Assembly: GCA_014843695.1 (NCBI GenBank)
Contig: CM026387.1
Location: 72,079,749 to 72,143,748, forward strand
Length of the DNA stretch: 64,000 nt
From: Archivesica marissinica
Lineage: Eukaryota; Mollusca; Bivalvia; Venerida; Vesicomyidae
Direction of reading: 5' to 3'
Part shown: piece by piece, positions 1 through 13,670 of the stretch
Numbering within the stretch: position 1 is the stretch's first letter
Layout: the number at the start of each line of letters is the position of its first letter
Translations under genes and position numbers: made by a program
Notes under the pieces: generated by a model
Told to the model about the DNA's origin: nothing
Database searches by the model: none
The model's input: only the letters and a program-made list of their open reading frames with translations

Positions 1-129
1 ATTAGGGATTTGGTTGAATAAATTAACTCTTGTGTGAATTTACAAAGTCTTGATTGTGTGCGTAAGACTGGTATATGTGGTACCGCCAGTGGTCGACTTG
101 CATCCAGTCACTTAGCAAGAAGATTGTAT

Positions 130-640
130 CACTATATAATATACAATGGTATATTGCTTAAGATGTTATAAATACTTTCTGCTCCTCTAATATATATACT
201 ATAACACAATTAATAATGTATAATATACAATGGTATATTGTTTAAGATGTTATAAATAACTTTCTGCTTCTCTAATACTATATATTATAACAATTAATAA
301 TGTATAATATACAATGGTATATTGCTTAAGATGTTATAAATACCTTCTGCTCCTCAAATACTATATACTATAACACAATTAATAATGTATAATATACAAT
401 GGTATATTGTTTATAAATACTTTCTGCTCCTCTAATATATATACTATAACACAATTAATAATGTATAATATACAATGGTATATTGCTTAAGATGTTATAA
501 ATAACTTTCTGCTTCTCTAATCTATATACTATAACACAATTAATAATGTATAATATACAATGGTAAGATAATATAAATACTTACTGCTTGTTCCTTTAAT
601 GTATATATTATAGTGTACATGTATGAGAATAAGTAAGACA
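130..640. repeat. Tandem repeat, about 84-bp unit, 6 copies
   Basis: Six copies start near 135, 219, 303, 388, 463 and 549, at spacings of 84, 84, 85, 75 and 86 bp. Each carries a TATAATATACAATGG core followed by a T/A-rich stretch and a CTGCTCCTCTAAT-like segment. Copies differ by small indels, so this is an old, non-coding minisatellite. The flanks (1-130 and 640-848) show no gene. Confidence 0.9.
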
Positions 641-848
641 ATTAACATGCTTTTGCTTAGCGACAATTATAAAAGTTCAACATACTGGATATATTCGCCA
701 TCCACTGTAACATTGTTAGACAATCTTTTTCTCTCCAGCAATGGCTGAAACGATAAGTGAATACATTAATGAACCTGGTCTGCAAAATGTAATCATTTCA
801 TACCAAGATATAATATGCTGACATAGCACATGGCAAATCTACACCTAT

Positions 849-1848
849 NNNNNNNNNNNNNNNNNNNNNNNNNNNNNNNNNNNNNNNNNNNNNNNNNNNN
901 NNNNNNNNNNNNNNNNNNNNNNNNNNNNNNNNNNNNNNNNNNNNNNNNNNNNNNNNNNNNNNNNNNNNNNNNNNNNNNNNNNNNNNNNNNNNNNNNNNNN
1001 NNNNNNNNNNNNNNNNNNNNNNNNNNNNNNNNNNNNNNNNNNNNNNNNNNNNNNNNNNNNNNNNNNNNNNNNNNNNNNNNNNNNNNNNNNNNNNNNNNNN
1101 NNNNNNNNNNNNNNNNNNNNNNNNNNNNNNNNNNNNNNNNNNNNNNNNNNNNNNNNNNNNNNNNNNNNNNNNNNNNNNNNNNNNNNNNNNNNNNNNNNNN
1201 NNNNNNNNNNNNNNNNNNNNNNNNNNNNNNNNNNNNNNNNNNNNNNNNNNNNNNNNNNNNNNNNNNNNNNNNNNNNNNNNNNNNNNNNNNNNNNNNNNNN
1301 NNNNNNNNNNNNNNNNNNNNNNNNNNNNNNNNNNNNNNNNNNNNNNNNNNNNNNNNNNNNNNNNNNNNNNNNNNNNNNNNNNNNNNNNNNNNNNNNNNNN
1401 NNNNNNNNNNNNNNNNNNNNNNNNNNNNNNNNNNNNNNNNNNNNNNNNNNNNNNNNNNNNNNNNNNNNNNNNNNNNNNNNNNNNNNNNNNNNNNNNNNNN
1501 NNNNNNNNNNNNNNNNNNNNNNNNNNNNNNNNNNNNNNNNNNNNNNNNNNNNNNNNNNNNNNNNNNNNNNNNNNNNNNNNNNNNNNNNNNNNNNNNNNNN
1601 NNNNNNNNNNNNNNNNNNNNNNNNNNNNNNNNNNNNNNNNNNNNNNNNNNNNNNNNNNNNNNNNNNNNNNNNNNNNNNNNNNNNNNNNNNNNNNNNNNNN
1701 NNNNNNNNNNNNNNNNNNNNNNNNNNNNNNNNNNNNNNNNNNNNNNNNNNNNNNNNNNNNNNNNNNNNNNNNNNNNNNNNNNNNNNNNNNNNNNNNNNNN
1801 NNNNNNNNNNNNNNNNNNNNNNNNNNNNNNNNNNNNNNNNNNNNNNNN
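849..1848. other. Scaffold gap of 1000 N
   Basis: A run of exactly 1000 N, a placeholder length. It abuts the start of the 66-bp satellite, so the array's true left edge and copy number are unknown. Reading frames across it have no meaning. Confidence 0.99.
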
Positions 1849-4800
1849 CTCCATACAACGACAGCCATTTAACCCTTTCCTTCATAGAGATTTAGGTTAA
1901 TATACTATTATATCTCCATACAACGACAGCCATTTAACCCTTTCCTTCATAGAGATTTAGTTATATACTATTTATCTCCATACAACGACAGCCTTTAACC
2001 TTTCTTCATAGAGATTTAGGTTAATATACTATTATATCTCCATACAAACGACAGCCATTTAACCCTTTCCTTCAAGAGATTTAGGTTAATATACTATTAT
2101 ATCTCCATACAAACGACAGCCATTTAACCCTTTCCTTCATAGAGATTTAGGTTAATATACTATTATATCTCCATACAAACGACAGCCATTTAACCCTTTC
2201 CTTCATAGAGATTTAGGTTAATATACTATTATATCTCCATACAAACGACAGCCATTTAACCCTTTCCTTCATAGAGATTTAGGTTAATATACTATTATAT
2301 CTCCATACAAAGACAGCCATTTAACCCTTTCCTTCATAGAGATTTAGGTTAATATACTATTATATCTCCATACAAACGACAGCCATTTAACCCTTTCCTT
2401 CATAGAGATTTAGGTTAATATACTATTATATCTCCATACAAACGACAGCCATTTAACCCTTTCCTTCATAGAGATTTAGGTTAATATACTATTATATCTC
2501 CATACAAACGACAGCCATTTAACCCTTTCCTTCATAGAGATTTAGGTTAATATACTATTATATCTCCATACAAACGACAGCCATTTAACCCTTTCCTTCA
2601 TAGAGATTTAGGTTAATATACTATTATATCTCCATACAAACGACAGCCATTTAACCCTTTCCTTCATAGAGATTTAGGTTAATATACTATTATATCTCCA
2701 TACAAACGACAGCCATTTAACCCTTTCCTTCATAGAGATTTAGGTTAATATACTATCATATCTCCATACAAACGACAGCCATTTAACCCTTTCCTTCATA
2801 GAGATTTAGGTTAATATACTATTATATCTCCATACAAACGACAGCCATTTAACCCTTTCCTTCATAGAGATTTAGGTTAATATACTATTATATCTCCATA
2901 CAAACGACAGCCATTTAACCCTTTCCTTCATAGAGATTTAGGTTAATATACTATTATATCTCCATACAAACGACAGCCATTTAACCCTTCCTTCATAGAG
3001 ATTTAGGTTAATATACTATTATATCTCCATACAAACGACAGCCATTTAACCCTTTCCTTCATAGAGATTTAGGTTAATATACTATTATATCTCCATACAA
3101 ACGACAGCCATTTAACCCTTTCCTTCATAGAGATTTATGTTAATATACTATTATATCTCCATACAAACGACAGCCATTTAACCCTTTCCTTCATAGAGAT
3201 TTAGGTTAATATACTATTATATCTCCATACAAACGACAGCCATTTAACCCTTTCCTTCATAGAGATTTAGGTTAATATACTATTATATCTCCATACAAAC
3301 GACAGCCATTTAACCCTTTCCTTCATAGAGATTTAGGTTAATATACTATTATATCTCCATACAAACGACAGCCATTTAACCCTTTCCTTCATAGAGATTT
3401 AGGTTAATATACTATTATATCTCCATACAAACGACAGCCATTTAACCCTTTCCTTCATAGAGATTTAGGTTAATATACTATTATATCTCCATACAAACGA
3501 CAGCCATTTAACCCTTTCCTTCATAGAGATTTAGGTTAATATACTATCATATCTCCATACAAACGACAGCCATTTAACCCTTTCCTTCATAGAGATTTAG
3601 GTTAATATACTATCATATCTCCATACAAACGACAGCCATTTAACCCTTTCCTTCATAGAGATTTATGTTAATATACTATTATATCTCCATACAAACGACA
3701 GCCATTTAACCCTTTCCTTCATAGAGATTTAGGTTAATATACTATTATATCTCCATACAAACGACAGCCATTTAACCCTTTCCTTCATAGAGATTTAGGT
3801 TAATATACTATTATATCTCCATACAAACGACAGCCATTTAACCCTTTCCTTCATAGAGATTTATGTTAATATACTATTATATCTCCATACAAACGACAGC
3901 CATTTAACCCTTTCCTTCATAGAGATTTAGGTTAATATACTATTATATCTCCATACAAACGACAGCCATTTAACCCTTTCCTTCATAGAGATTTAGGTTA
4001 ATATACTATTATATCTCCATACAAACGACAGCCATTTAACCCTTTCCTTCATAGAGATTTAGGTTAATATACTATTATATCTCCATACAAACGACAGCCA
4101 TTTAACCCTTTCCTTCATAGAGATTTAGGTTAATATACTATTATATCTCCATACAAACGACAGCCATTTAACCCTTTCCTTCATAGAGATTTAGGTTAAT
4201 ATACTATTATATCTCCATACAAACGACAGCCATTTAACCCTTTCCTTCATAGAGATTTAGGTTAATATACTATTATATCTCCATACAAACGACAGCCATT
4301 TAACCCTTTCCTTCATAGAGATTTAGGTTAATATACTATTATATCTCCATACAAACGACAGCCATTTAACCCTTTCCTTCATAGAGATTTAGGTTAATAT
4401 ACTATCATATCTCCATACAAACGACAGCCATTTAACCCTTTCCTTCATAGAGATTTAGGTTAATATACTATTATATCTCCATACAAACGACAGCCATTTA
4501 CCTTCCTTCATAGAGATTTAGGTTAATATACTATCATATCTCCATACAAACGACAGCCATTTAACCCTTTCCTTCATAGAGATTTAGGTTAATATACTAT
4601 CATATCTCCATACAAACGACAGCCATTTAACCCTTTCCTTCATAGAGATTTAGGTTAATATACTATTATATCTCCATACAAACGACAGCCATTTAACCCT
4701 TTCCTTCATAGAGATTTAGGTTAATATACTATTATATCTCCATACAAACGACAGCCATTTAACCCTTTCCTTCATAGAGATTTAGGTTAATATACTATTA

Positions 4801-5595
4801 CATCTCCATACAAACGACAGCCATTTAACCCTTTCCTTCATAGAGATTTAGGTTAATATACTATTATATCTCCATACAAACGACAGCCATTTAACCCTTT
4901 CCTTCATAGAGATTTAGGTTAATATACTATTATATCTCCATACAAACGACAGCCATTTAACCCTTTCCTTCATAGAGATTTAGGTTAATATACTATTATA
5001 TCTCCATACAAACGACAGCCATTTAACCCTTTCCTTCATAGAGATTTAGGTTAATATACTATTATATCTCCATACAAACGACAGCCATTTAACCCTTTCC
5101 TTCATAGAGATTTAGGTTAATATACTATTATATCTCCATACAAACGACAGCCATTTAACCCTTTCCTTCATAGAGATTTAGGTTAATATACTATTATATC
5201 TCCATACAAACGACAGCCATTTAACCCTTTCCTTCATAGAGATTTAGGTTAATATACTATTATATCTCCATACAAACGACAGCCATTTAACCCTTTCCTT
5301 CATAGAGATTTAGGTTAATATACTATTATATCTCCATACAAACGACAGCCATTTAACCCTTTCCTTCATAGAGATTTAGGTTAATATACTATTATATCTC
5401 CATACAAACGACAGCCATTTAACCCTTTCCTTCATAGAGATTTAGGTTAATATACTATTATATCTCCATACAAACGACAGCCATTTAACCCTTTCCTTCA
5501 TAGAGATTTAGGTTAATATACTATTATATCTCCATACAAACGACAGCCATTTAACCCTTTCCTTCATAGAGATTTAGGTTAATATACTATTACAT
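1849..5595. repeat. Satellite of about 57 copies of a 66-bp unit
   Basis: Head-to-tail 66-bp units are nearly identical. The few differences are TTATAT/TCATAT, TTAGG/TTATG and rare 1-4 bp losses, with more indels in the copies next to the gap. Each unit contains TTTAACCCTTTCCTTCATAG, then a GAGATTTAGGTTAATATAC segment and CTCCATACAAACGACAGCC. The first of these matches the terminal sequence of the TTAA transposon at 18127-19340, so the satellite appears to be an amplified transposon end. It is non-coding. Confidence 0.95.
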
Positions 5596-6149
5596 CTCCA
5601 TACAAACGACAGCCATTTAGCTATCATGCAGTGGATAAGTAGTCGCCATATCTATTCCACCTCCATAGATATTACTGGGACTACATAGAGATTTAGGTTA
5701 ATATACTATTATATCTCCATACAAACGACAGCCATTTAGCTATCATGCAGTGGATAAGTAGTCGCCATATCTATTCCACCTCCATAGATATTACTGGGAC
5801 TACATAGAGATTTAGGTTAATATACTATTATATCTCATACAAACGACAGCCATTTAGCTATCATGCAGTGGATAAGTAGTCGCCATATCTATTCCACCTC
5901 CATAGATATTACTGGGACTACATAGAGATTTAGGTTAATATACTATTATATCTCCATACAAACGACAGCCATTTAGCTATCATGCAGTGGATAAGTAGTC
6001 GTCATATCTATCCCACCTCCATAGATATTACTGAGACTGCATGAAATTCTGGCCTTTATTATGAACATTGGTTTGGCTACTACTACATTGTCAATGTATG
6101 TTGTATTGGTAATGGCGTCAAGAGGTGCTTCTATGAGGGAAAGGGTTAA
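5596..6149. mobile_element. 119-bp units and right terminus of a TTAA-type MITE
   Basis: The 66-bp satellite passes into longer units of about 119 bp starting at 5596, 5715, about 5833 and 5952. Each adds a GCTATCATGCAGTGGATAAG block. The last unit runs on into a unique tail ending AGGGAAAGGGTTAA at 6149. That tail is the inverse of the satellite's TTAACCCTTTCC start and matches the right end of the element at 18127-19340. I read this as the right half of a non-autonomous TTAA-target (piggyBac-type) transposon whose left end was tandemly amplified. The superfamily is inferred from the TTAA ends only. Confidence 0.7.
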
Positions 6150-6375
6150 TACTGTTGGATGTTAACATTTGTTTATTCAAATTGATATATTGTTGTTTTG
6201 TTTTCATTACATGTGCATGTTTGGAATATGTGTAATTATTTTGTATTTTGATCAGGAAATAAAATTTGAAAAAAAAATCACAGCAATCTCAAGAAGTCGG
6301 GGTCACATCCTGTATGTGTGATGTCATAATAAACAAAGGATGACCTAAGCATCATGCAAATGTTGGGTGGGTTCT
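6150..6375. other. Stretch with no gene recognised
   Basis: AT-rich sequence with a short A8 run. I see no coding signal, splice pattern or repeat structure. Confidence 0.6.
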
Positions 6376-6712
6376 CAATAAATTGCTCTCCACCTCAGAG
6401 CAGAGCATCGTAAAAGTTGTACAGAAAATATTCACATATATGTATCTTATATAATGTAAATCAATGCATTTTTTCAATAAATTGTTCTCCACCTCAGAGC
6501 AGAGCATCGTAAAAGTTGTACAGAAAATATTCACATATATGTATCTTATATAATGTAAATCAATGCTTTTTTTCAATAAATTGTTCTCCACCTCAGAACA
6601 GAGCATCATAAAAGTTGTACACAAAATATTCACATATATGTATCTTATATAATGTAAATCAATGCATTTTCTCAATAAATTGTTCTCCACCTCAGAGCAG
6701 AGGTAAATCAAT
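6376..6712. repeat. Tandem repeat, about 98-bp unit, 3.4 copies
   Basis: Units start near 6376, 6474, 6573 and 6673 with the shared core TTGTTCTCCACCTCAGAGCA. A minus-strand frame of 147 codons runs through it only because the copies are nearly identical; its repeated hydrophobic peptide has no other support. Confidence 0.9.
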
Positions 6713-6851
6713 GTATAGCACAAGAATGTGATAATACATGTAGGTATTAACACATTTACATTGATAGTGTAAACATTCTTCACAGAAGCATCCATTGAAC
6801 TTGTATATTAGTAATGATTAAATAATTCACAGACCCCTTTAATAACATTAA

Positions 6852-7022
6852 GTATGTGAGATGGTACGGTGGTCGCCAGATCGAACAGGTGGGTTTTCTC
6901 TGGGTACTCCCACACGAATGACCACATATACGCTTTCATCCGCGCCAACGAGATTGATTAATATAAGTTGTTAAAACTTGCTTCGCAATCGTTGTAAAAT
7001 AAATAAAGTTTAAAAAATAACA
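6852..7022 (+). mobile_element. SINE-type repeat, 3' part (family with CGCAATCG tail)
   Basis: The segment running from GTGAGATGGTACGGTGGTCG to AATAAATAAAGTTTAAAAAA is about 90% the same as 7246-7422 but lacks the tRNA-like head and 15 bp in the middle. It ends in an A-rich tail. This is a 5'-truncated retroposed copy. Confidence 0.75.
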
Positions 7023-7189
7023 TTTCTTTGAAGAGTCAGAGTCTTAGGTACGTACGGTACGTCATGCCACGGTGATCCTTTGTATGGATCTAGGCATACA
7101 GGCCACATCTTAGCAATACGGTTCGACCAGGAACTTAGATTGTCAATTAAACAGATTCTGGTTCCACTGACAAAGAAGTTTGTGCAGCC

Positions 7190-7425
7190 ACAAGGATTAA
7201 CTCGCTCCTCACCAATGCAACCCGGGTTCGATCCTCGGATCAGGATGTGAGATGGTACGGTGGTCGCGAGATCGGACAGGTGGGTTTTCTCCGGGTACTC
7301 CGGTTTCTTCCCACACGAATGACCACATACACGCTTTCATCCGCGCCAACGAGAGTGATTAATATAAGTTTTTAAAACTTGCTTCGCAATTGTTGTAAAA
7401 TAAATAAAGTTTAAAAAAAAACATA
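7190..7425 (+). mobile_element. tRNA-derived SINE (same family, with B box)
   Basis: A polymerase III B-box-like sequence, GGGTTCGATCC, at about 7221-7231 is followed by the body shared with 6852-7022, including CCGGGTACTCCGGTTTC, and an AATAAAGTTTAAAAAA tail. The A box is not clear, so the head is degraded. The family's tail also occurs inverted at 9187-9275 and 59040-59125. Confidence 0.75.
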
Positions 7426-8564
7426 ACTAAATCGTCAACGTTGCCATAAGCACAATTTCGAGGAGCAATATATCGGCGTGCTATTCATGCATGAAGGCAC
7501 GTGATTTTCTTAGCGGGAAAACATAGGATGATCACTTCTAGGCGAAACATCGTAAGGTGGACATCGACCGACAATTACAGCCATTCAAGTTTGCATGGAT
7601 GTGTATGTTCAGTGTGTTTTTCGGCGAAATTAGTGTTGTATTTTATTGGATAGAGTGATGGAATTTCACAGTTATTATATATGTGGAGGGGAAGATGGAA
7701 GCTATATACATTATATAAGATAGATATTTCTATATAGAAATGCTTTTGGTTTCGGGGTACAGTTTTCCAGAGTTTTTTACATAAACGACAAACTTATGAA
7801 TCTTTACCTCTCGTTTTTACACTGGCCCAGTCCAAAATTAATTTGGCAATAAGGAATCCAAAATGGGTAGACAATTCACAGTATTGATTAGATACGTACA
7901 CACCATTTATATACATTATATTTGTATTTAATAGATTGTGTTTATATTAAACATGCCTGTAAATAAACGCCAGACCGCAAGTCGATTTCACTATCGCGAG
8001 TCTCGCTCACTGCAAACGTTTTTGTTTTTTTGTGTGGAGGTACGTAAAGACAAAATAAAGAGCGCAGGAAAGATGCATAACCAAACTAACTATGGAATTT
8101 GTTGCATTATGGCACCGATAACATGTCAACAATACAGTGGAAAGCAAACTAGCGGAAATACATGGAACCAGCCTAATTATAATAATTGTATATGTATCCC
8201 CGTTATCAGATGGGAACCAATTATAGCATAATCTGAACACCACGTGATCAAATTGGCGCTAACACTCGGTACAAGCCTGCCATCGGCGAATCCGCCGGGA
8301 ACCAATCATTGCAGAATTTGAACTGCTACATAACTAAACTGGTATGCGGAATTCTGGATCCCAGCTCAAGCCCGTAATTGTATGAAAACACCAATGATGG
8401 CTTGGAACCAGTTGACTAAAAACAAATACATATTAAAACCTATAGGGATGAATACATAATAGTAATTCTTAACACATTAATTCGCATTCGTCCAGAAAAA
8501 CTATTTCAGCATCTTAGTAAAATTAGGCAATTCTGTGATGGCAATTTAGTTAATATTTACTTAC
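7426..8564. other. Probable hexokinase-like intron or 3' flank, no gene seen
   Basis: This 1.1-kb stretch lies downstream of the last hexokinase-like exon I can find. Small open frames occur on both strands (for example 7938-8231) but show no domain, repeat or splice support. I looked here for the next hexokinase exon and did not find it. Confidence 0.5.
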
Positions 8565-8762
8565 AGATTTTATATTTGTGTGGACGCTCTTGTAGTCTTC
8601 AATGTGATCAATTGGCTCAAAACAGCAACCGTTAGTTCCCGTACCTGTGCGAGTAAACCACAACATTTCATTAGTTGAACATAACATGGTGGCCGCAGTA
8701 GCTGATTCGGGAAGGTCCGTAACTAATGTTGCTAGAACTTGTGACCCGACCCGTTTGCTTTT
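8565..8762 (-). CDS. HK: Hexokinase-like gene, exon d (partial gene)
   Basis: This 66-codon exon is in phase 0 at both ends, with a GTAAGT donor just below 8565 and an AG acceptor at 8763-8764; the acceptor has a poor pyrimidine tract and is the least certain edge. It encodes VLATLVTDLPESATAATMLC and later RTGTGTNGCCFEP. These align with the hexokinase glucose-binding segment around the catalytic Asp and with the GTGxN loop that binds glucose through Asn. The Asp is kept, but the Asn normally just before it is Thr. It follows exon c directly in protein order although it lies about 4.9 kb away. Hexokinases phosphorylate glucose with ATP in the cytosol. The remaining C-terminal exons are not visible in the window. 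Confidence 0.72.
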
Positions 8763-8861
8763 CTTTAATTTGTCATGTTTTGTATTCACATGTACATGTA
8801 AAACGAATGGTTAAATAAAATATGATTAAACTAAGTGACCGATTAGTCAGGATCCCGTGCT

Positions 8862-9078
8862 TCAAAACACCTGCTCCCAATCACTGAAGGTTCAAATCTC
8901 ACTCGGGTGGCACATTCTTTCATTTGAGGAAGCAATCAATGTTGGCTTACAGAAGGTTGCTGGTTATAGCCGGGTACCTGACCATGCCTGAAATACTGCT
9001 TGACCGGGCACCAGGAGTCTTCCTCCACCAATATCAGCTGTTGACAAATGACCTAATCTGTTGGTGCAACTTCTATAC
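8862..9078 (+). mobile_element. tRNA-derived SINE, family alpha
   Basis: It carries a B-box-like GGTTCAAATCTCACTCGGG and then a body with GCCGGGTACCTGACCATG and GGAGTCTTCCTCCACCAATA. The same body is present in the opposite orientation at 13055-13295, 14625-14805 and 15420-15592. I know this body type as a very common dispersed repeat of mollusc genomes; that link is from memory and is part of the host inference. Confidence 0.75.
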
Positions 9079-9186
9079 TCCAATATATAACTGATAATAA
9101 TAATCCCATATGTATCTGAACATAGTGCTTCTAATTAGTAACTATTTCAATTTGGTAACAGCTAGTTTAGTTTATACTAATATTTT

Positions 9187-9290
9187 TTAGCTCGATTGCG
9201 AAAAAAGTTCTTACAACTTATATTAATCACTCTCGAGACCTCATTCCTGATGGAATCCATCGCCACGAGGGAGAGAGAAGAGGCAAGTGG
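9187..9290 (-). mobile_element. SINE tail fragment (family of 7190-7425)
   Basis: The sequence from GCTCGATTGCG to CTTATATTAATCACTCTCG is the reverse complement of the tail of the SINE at 7190-7425. Its continuation, TGATGGAATCCATCG, recurs at 59095-59115. This is a short solo tail. Confidence 0.6.
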
Positions 9291-9324
9291 AATTTAAATG
9301 CCTTGCCTAAGGGCACAATCTTAA

Positions 9325-10320
9325 CGGCTCTTGAAAGTAGTTATAGTATAATGTAGATACACCGTACCATAGAGTAGTTATAGAATAGTGTAGATACACA
9401 ATACCATAGAGTAGCTATAGAATAATGTAGATACACCGTAACATAGAGTAGTTATAGAATAATGTAGATACACCATACCACAGAGTAGTTATAGAATGGT
9501 GTAGATACACCGTAACATAGAGTAGTTATAGTATAATGTAGATACACCATACCATAGAGTAATTATAGTATAATGTAGATACACCATACCATAGAGTAGT
9601 TATAGAATAATGTAGATACACCGTACCACAGAGTAGTTATAGAATGGTGTAGATACACCGTACCACAGAGTAGTTATAGAATGGTGTAGATACACCATAC
9701 CACAGAGTAGTTATAGAATGGTGTAGATACACCGTACCACAGAGTAGTTATAGAATGGTGTAGATACACCATACCACAGAGTAATTATAGAATAATGTAG
9801 ATACACCGTACCATAGAGTAGTTATAGAATGGTGTAGATACACCATACCATAGAGTAATTATAGAATGGTGTAGATACACCGTACCATAGAGTAATTATA
9901 GAATAATGTAGATACACCGTACCACAGAGTAGTTATAGAATGGTGTAGATACACAATACTGTAGAGTAGTTATAGAATAATGTAGATACACCGTACCACA
10001 GAGTAGTTATAGAATGGTGTAGATACACAATACTGTAGAGTAGTTATAGAATAATGTAGATACACCATACTGTAGAGTAGTTATAGAATGGTGTAGATAC
10101 ACCGTACCATAGAGTAGTTATAGAATAATGTAGATACACCGTACCACAGAGTAGTTATAGAATAATGTAGATACACCGTACCACAGAGTAGTTATAGAAT
10201 AATATAGATACACCATAACATAGAGTAGTTATAGAATAGTGTAGATACACCGTACCATAGAGTAGTTATAGAATGGTGTAGATACACCATACCATAGAGT
10301 AGTTATAGAATAATGTAGAT
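9325..10320. repeat. Minisatellite, 37-bp unit, about 27 copies
   Basis: The unit contains AGAGTAGTTATAGAAT and GTAGATACACC(G/A)TACCA. Copies vary at a handful of sites. It sits in the inferred intron between hexokinase-like exons c and d and passes directly into the 57-bp array, with which it shares a GATACAnCnTACCACA core. Confidence 0.95.
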
Positions 10321-12842
10321 AACAACATACCACACATACAGATATACCATGACATAGATAAGTTATATACTGATAGATACAACGTACCACATATACAGAT
10401 ACACCATGACATAGATAAGTTATATACTGATAGATACAACATACCACATATACAGATACACCATGACATAGATAGGTTATATACTGATAGATACAACGTA
10501 CCACGCATACAGATACACCATGACATAGATAAGTTATATACTGATAGATACAACGTACCACGCATACAGATACACCATGACATAGATAGGTTATATACTG
10601 ATAGATACAACGTACCACATATACAGATACACCATGACATAGATAGGTTATATACTGATAGATACAACGTACCACGCATACAGATACACCATGACATAGA
10701 TAAGTTATATACTGATAGATACAACGTACCACGCATACAGATACACCATGACATAGATAGGTTATATACTGATAGATACAACGTACCATGCATACAGATA
10801 CACCATGACATAGATAAGTTATATACTGATAGATACAACGTACCACATATACAGATACACCATGACATAGATAGGTTATATACTGATAGATACAACGTAC
10901 CACGCATACAGATACACCATGACATAGATAAGTTATATACTGATAGATACAACATACCACGCATACAGATACACCATGACATAGATAAGTTATATACTGA
11001 TAGATACAACATACCACATATACAGATACACCATGACATAGATAAGTTATATACTGTTATATACAACATACCACATATACAGATACACCATGACATAGAT
11101 AAGTTATATACTGTTATATACAACATACCACATATACAGATACACCATGACATAGATAAGTTATATACTGTTATATACAACATACCACATATACAGATAC
11201 ACCATGACATAGATAAGTTATATACTGTTATATACAACATACCACATATACAGATACACCATGACATAGATAAGTTATATACTGTTATATACAACATACC
11301 ACATATACAGATACACCATGACATAGATAAGTTATATACTGTTATATACAACATACCACATATACAGATACACCATGACATAGATAAGTTATATACTGTT
11401 ATATACAACATACCACATATACAGATACACCATGACATAGATAAGTTATATACTGTTATATACAACATACCACATATACAGATACACCATGACATAGATA
11501 AGTTATATACTGTTATATACAACATACCACATATACAGATACACCATGACATAGATAAGTTATATACTGTTATATACAACATACCACATATACAGATACA
11601 CCATGACATAGATAGGTTATATACTGATAGATACAACGTACCACGCATACAGATACACCATGACATAGATAGGTTATATACTGATAGATACAACGTACCA
11701 CATATACAGATACACCATGACATAGATAAGTTATATACTGATAGATACAACATACCACATATACAGATACACCATGACATAGATAGGTTATATACTGATA
11801 GATACAACGTACCACGCATACAGATACACCATGACATAGATAAGTTATATACTGATAGATACAACGTACCACATATACAGATACACCATGACATAGATAA
11901 GTTATATACTGATAGATACAACATACCACGCATACAGATACACCATGACATAGATAAGTTATATACTGTTATATACAACATACCACATATACAGATACAC
12001 CATGACATAGATAAGTTATATACTGTTATATACAACATACCACATATACAGATACACCATGACATAGATAGGTTATATACTGATAGATACAACGTACCAC
12101 ACATACAGATACACCATGACATAGATAGGTTATATACTGATAGATACAACATACCACGCATACAGATACACCATGACATAGATAGGTTATATACTGATAG
12201 ATACAACATACCACATATACAGATACACCATGACATAGATAAGTTATATACTGATAGATACAACATACCACATATACAGATACACCATGACATAGATAAG
12301 TTATATACTGATAGATACAACATACCACATATACAGATACACCATGACATAGATAGGTTATATACTGATAGATACAACGTACCACATATACAGATACACC
12401 ATGACATAGATAAGTTATATACTGTTATATACAACATACCACATATACAGATACACCATGACATAGATAGGTTATATACTGTTATATACAACATACCACG
12501 CATACAGATACACCATGACATAGATAGGTTATATACTGTTATATACAACATACCACATATACAGATACACCATGACATAGATAAGTTATATACTGTTATA
12601 TACAACATACCACATATACAGATACACCATGACATAGATAAGTTATATACTGATAGATACAACATACCACGCATACAGATACACCATGACATAGATAAGT
12701 TATATACTGTTATATACAACATACCACATATACAGATACACCATGACATAGATAGGTTATATACTGATAGATACAACGTACCACATATACAGATACACCA
12801 TGACATAGATAAGTTATATACTGTTAGACAACATACCACATA
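10321..12842. repeat. Minisatellite, 57-bp unit, about 44 copies
   Basis: The unit is exactly 57 bp, containing CAGATACACCATGACATAG, then ATA(A/G)GTTATATACTG and (AT)AGATACAAC(G/A)TACCAC. Because 57 is a multiple of three and the unit lacks stops in two minus frames, it produces open frames of up to 857 codons. Their 19-residue periodic, Cys-rich product has no start context and shares the array's exact period, so I treat it as non-coding. Two unit variants (ACTGATAGATAC and ACTGTTATATAC) form blocks, with a homogeneous run at 11040-11580 that suggests recent local amplification. Confidence 0.95.
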
Positions 12843-13054
12843 TGAGTCCTACTGAACAACGGCGGTCTATAAATGCTCCAGATATCAACGTTCCGATTGT
12901 GTCGTTCAGAATGGCGCAGCATTTAATGTTCATATCCTAATGAAAATATAATGTAGCATATAAATTCAATGTATTGACGATTTTTGTTTGTTTTGCGGTT
13001 TTTGTTTCTTTTGCGTTTTTTGTTTGTTTTTCACTGTTTGTTTTGCGGTTTTTG

Positions 13055-13295
13055 CTTGTTTTGCGGTTTAACGTCGCACAAACATCCTACGTCACATGGT
13101 AACTTTTCAGCTATTATTTGGTGGAAGAAGACCCCGGGTGCACCTCTGGGCAATATTTCAGGCATGGACAGGTAGAACCACCAACCTTCCACAAGCCAGA
13201 TGGATAGTTCTTCCCATGAAATTATTCGAGACCCCTTTCGGGATTCCAACCAGCAGCGGTGATGGGCAAGTGATTTGCAGTCAACAACCGTATAT
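13055..13295 (-). mobile_element. tRNA-derived SINE, family alpha
   Basis: This is a reverse-strand copy of the body seen at 8862-9078, with GGTAGAACCACCAACCTTCC and a degraded B box near 13245. It lies in the inferred hexokinase-like intron. The T-rich stretch at 12978-13070, made of TTTTGCGGTTTTTG repeats, lies just before it. Confidence 0.75.
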
Positions 13296-13670
13296 TTACC
13301 GTCGTTCTTTTCAATGGCACAAAGAAATTTGAATCTCTGCATAGGCCATATTTACGACTAACCAAGTACCGTAAGCTAGTAATTAGATTATCCTTGGAAC
13401 AGCTCAAGCTGTAAGACGCTGCCCAATGCTGCGAATGTGCATGCCCGTAACTTTGAGTGCGCATGTCAGCTGCATATCATTAGTGAGGAAATTCATACGA
13501 AAATAGATACAATCAGGACACGTTCGTTCATAGAATGAAATGCAATAGCGATGTAAATATTGTCTTATCAATCACTCATTCATATTAACGTTAAAGAAAC
13601 ATTATTGACATATGTTGCCTAGCAACCTAATGATAACATTGTATTAAAAGCAGATAGTAATACAGCTTAC

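Noticed and set aside
793..1900. Open frames of about 350 codons spanning N runs (also 22465-23523 and 39468-40765)
   Set aside because: They consist of undetermined bases; the few real codons at the edges show no coding signal apart from the LINE endonuclease part noted at 39.5 kb.
7938..8243. Overlapping 97- and 78-codon frames on opposite strands
   Set aside because: No domain, repeat, splice or conservation signal, and they lie in an inferred intron or flank.
10229..12839. Giant Cys/Tyr-rich repeat protein
   Set aside because: Its period is exactly that of the 57-bp minisatellite, several frames are open at once and there is no start or splice context.
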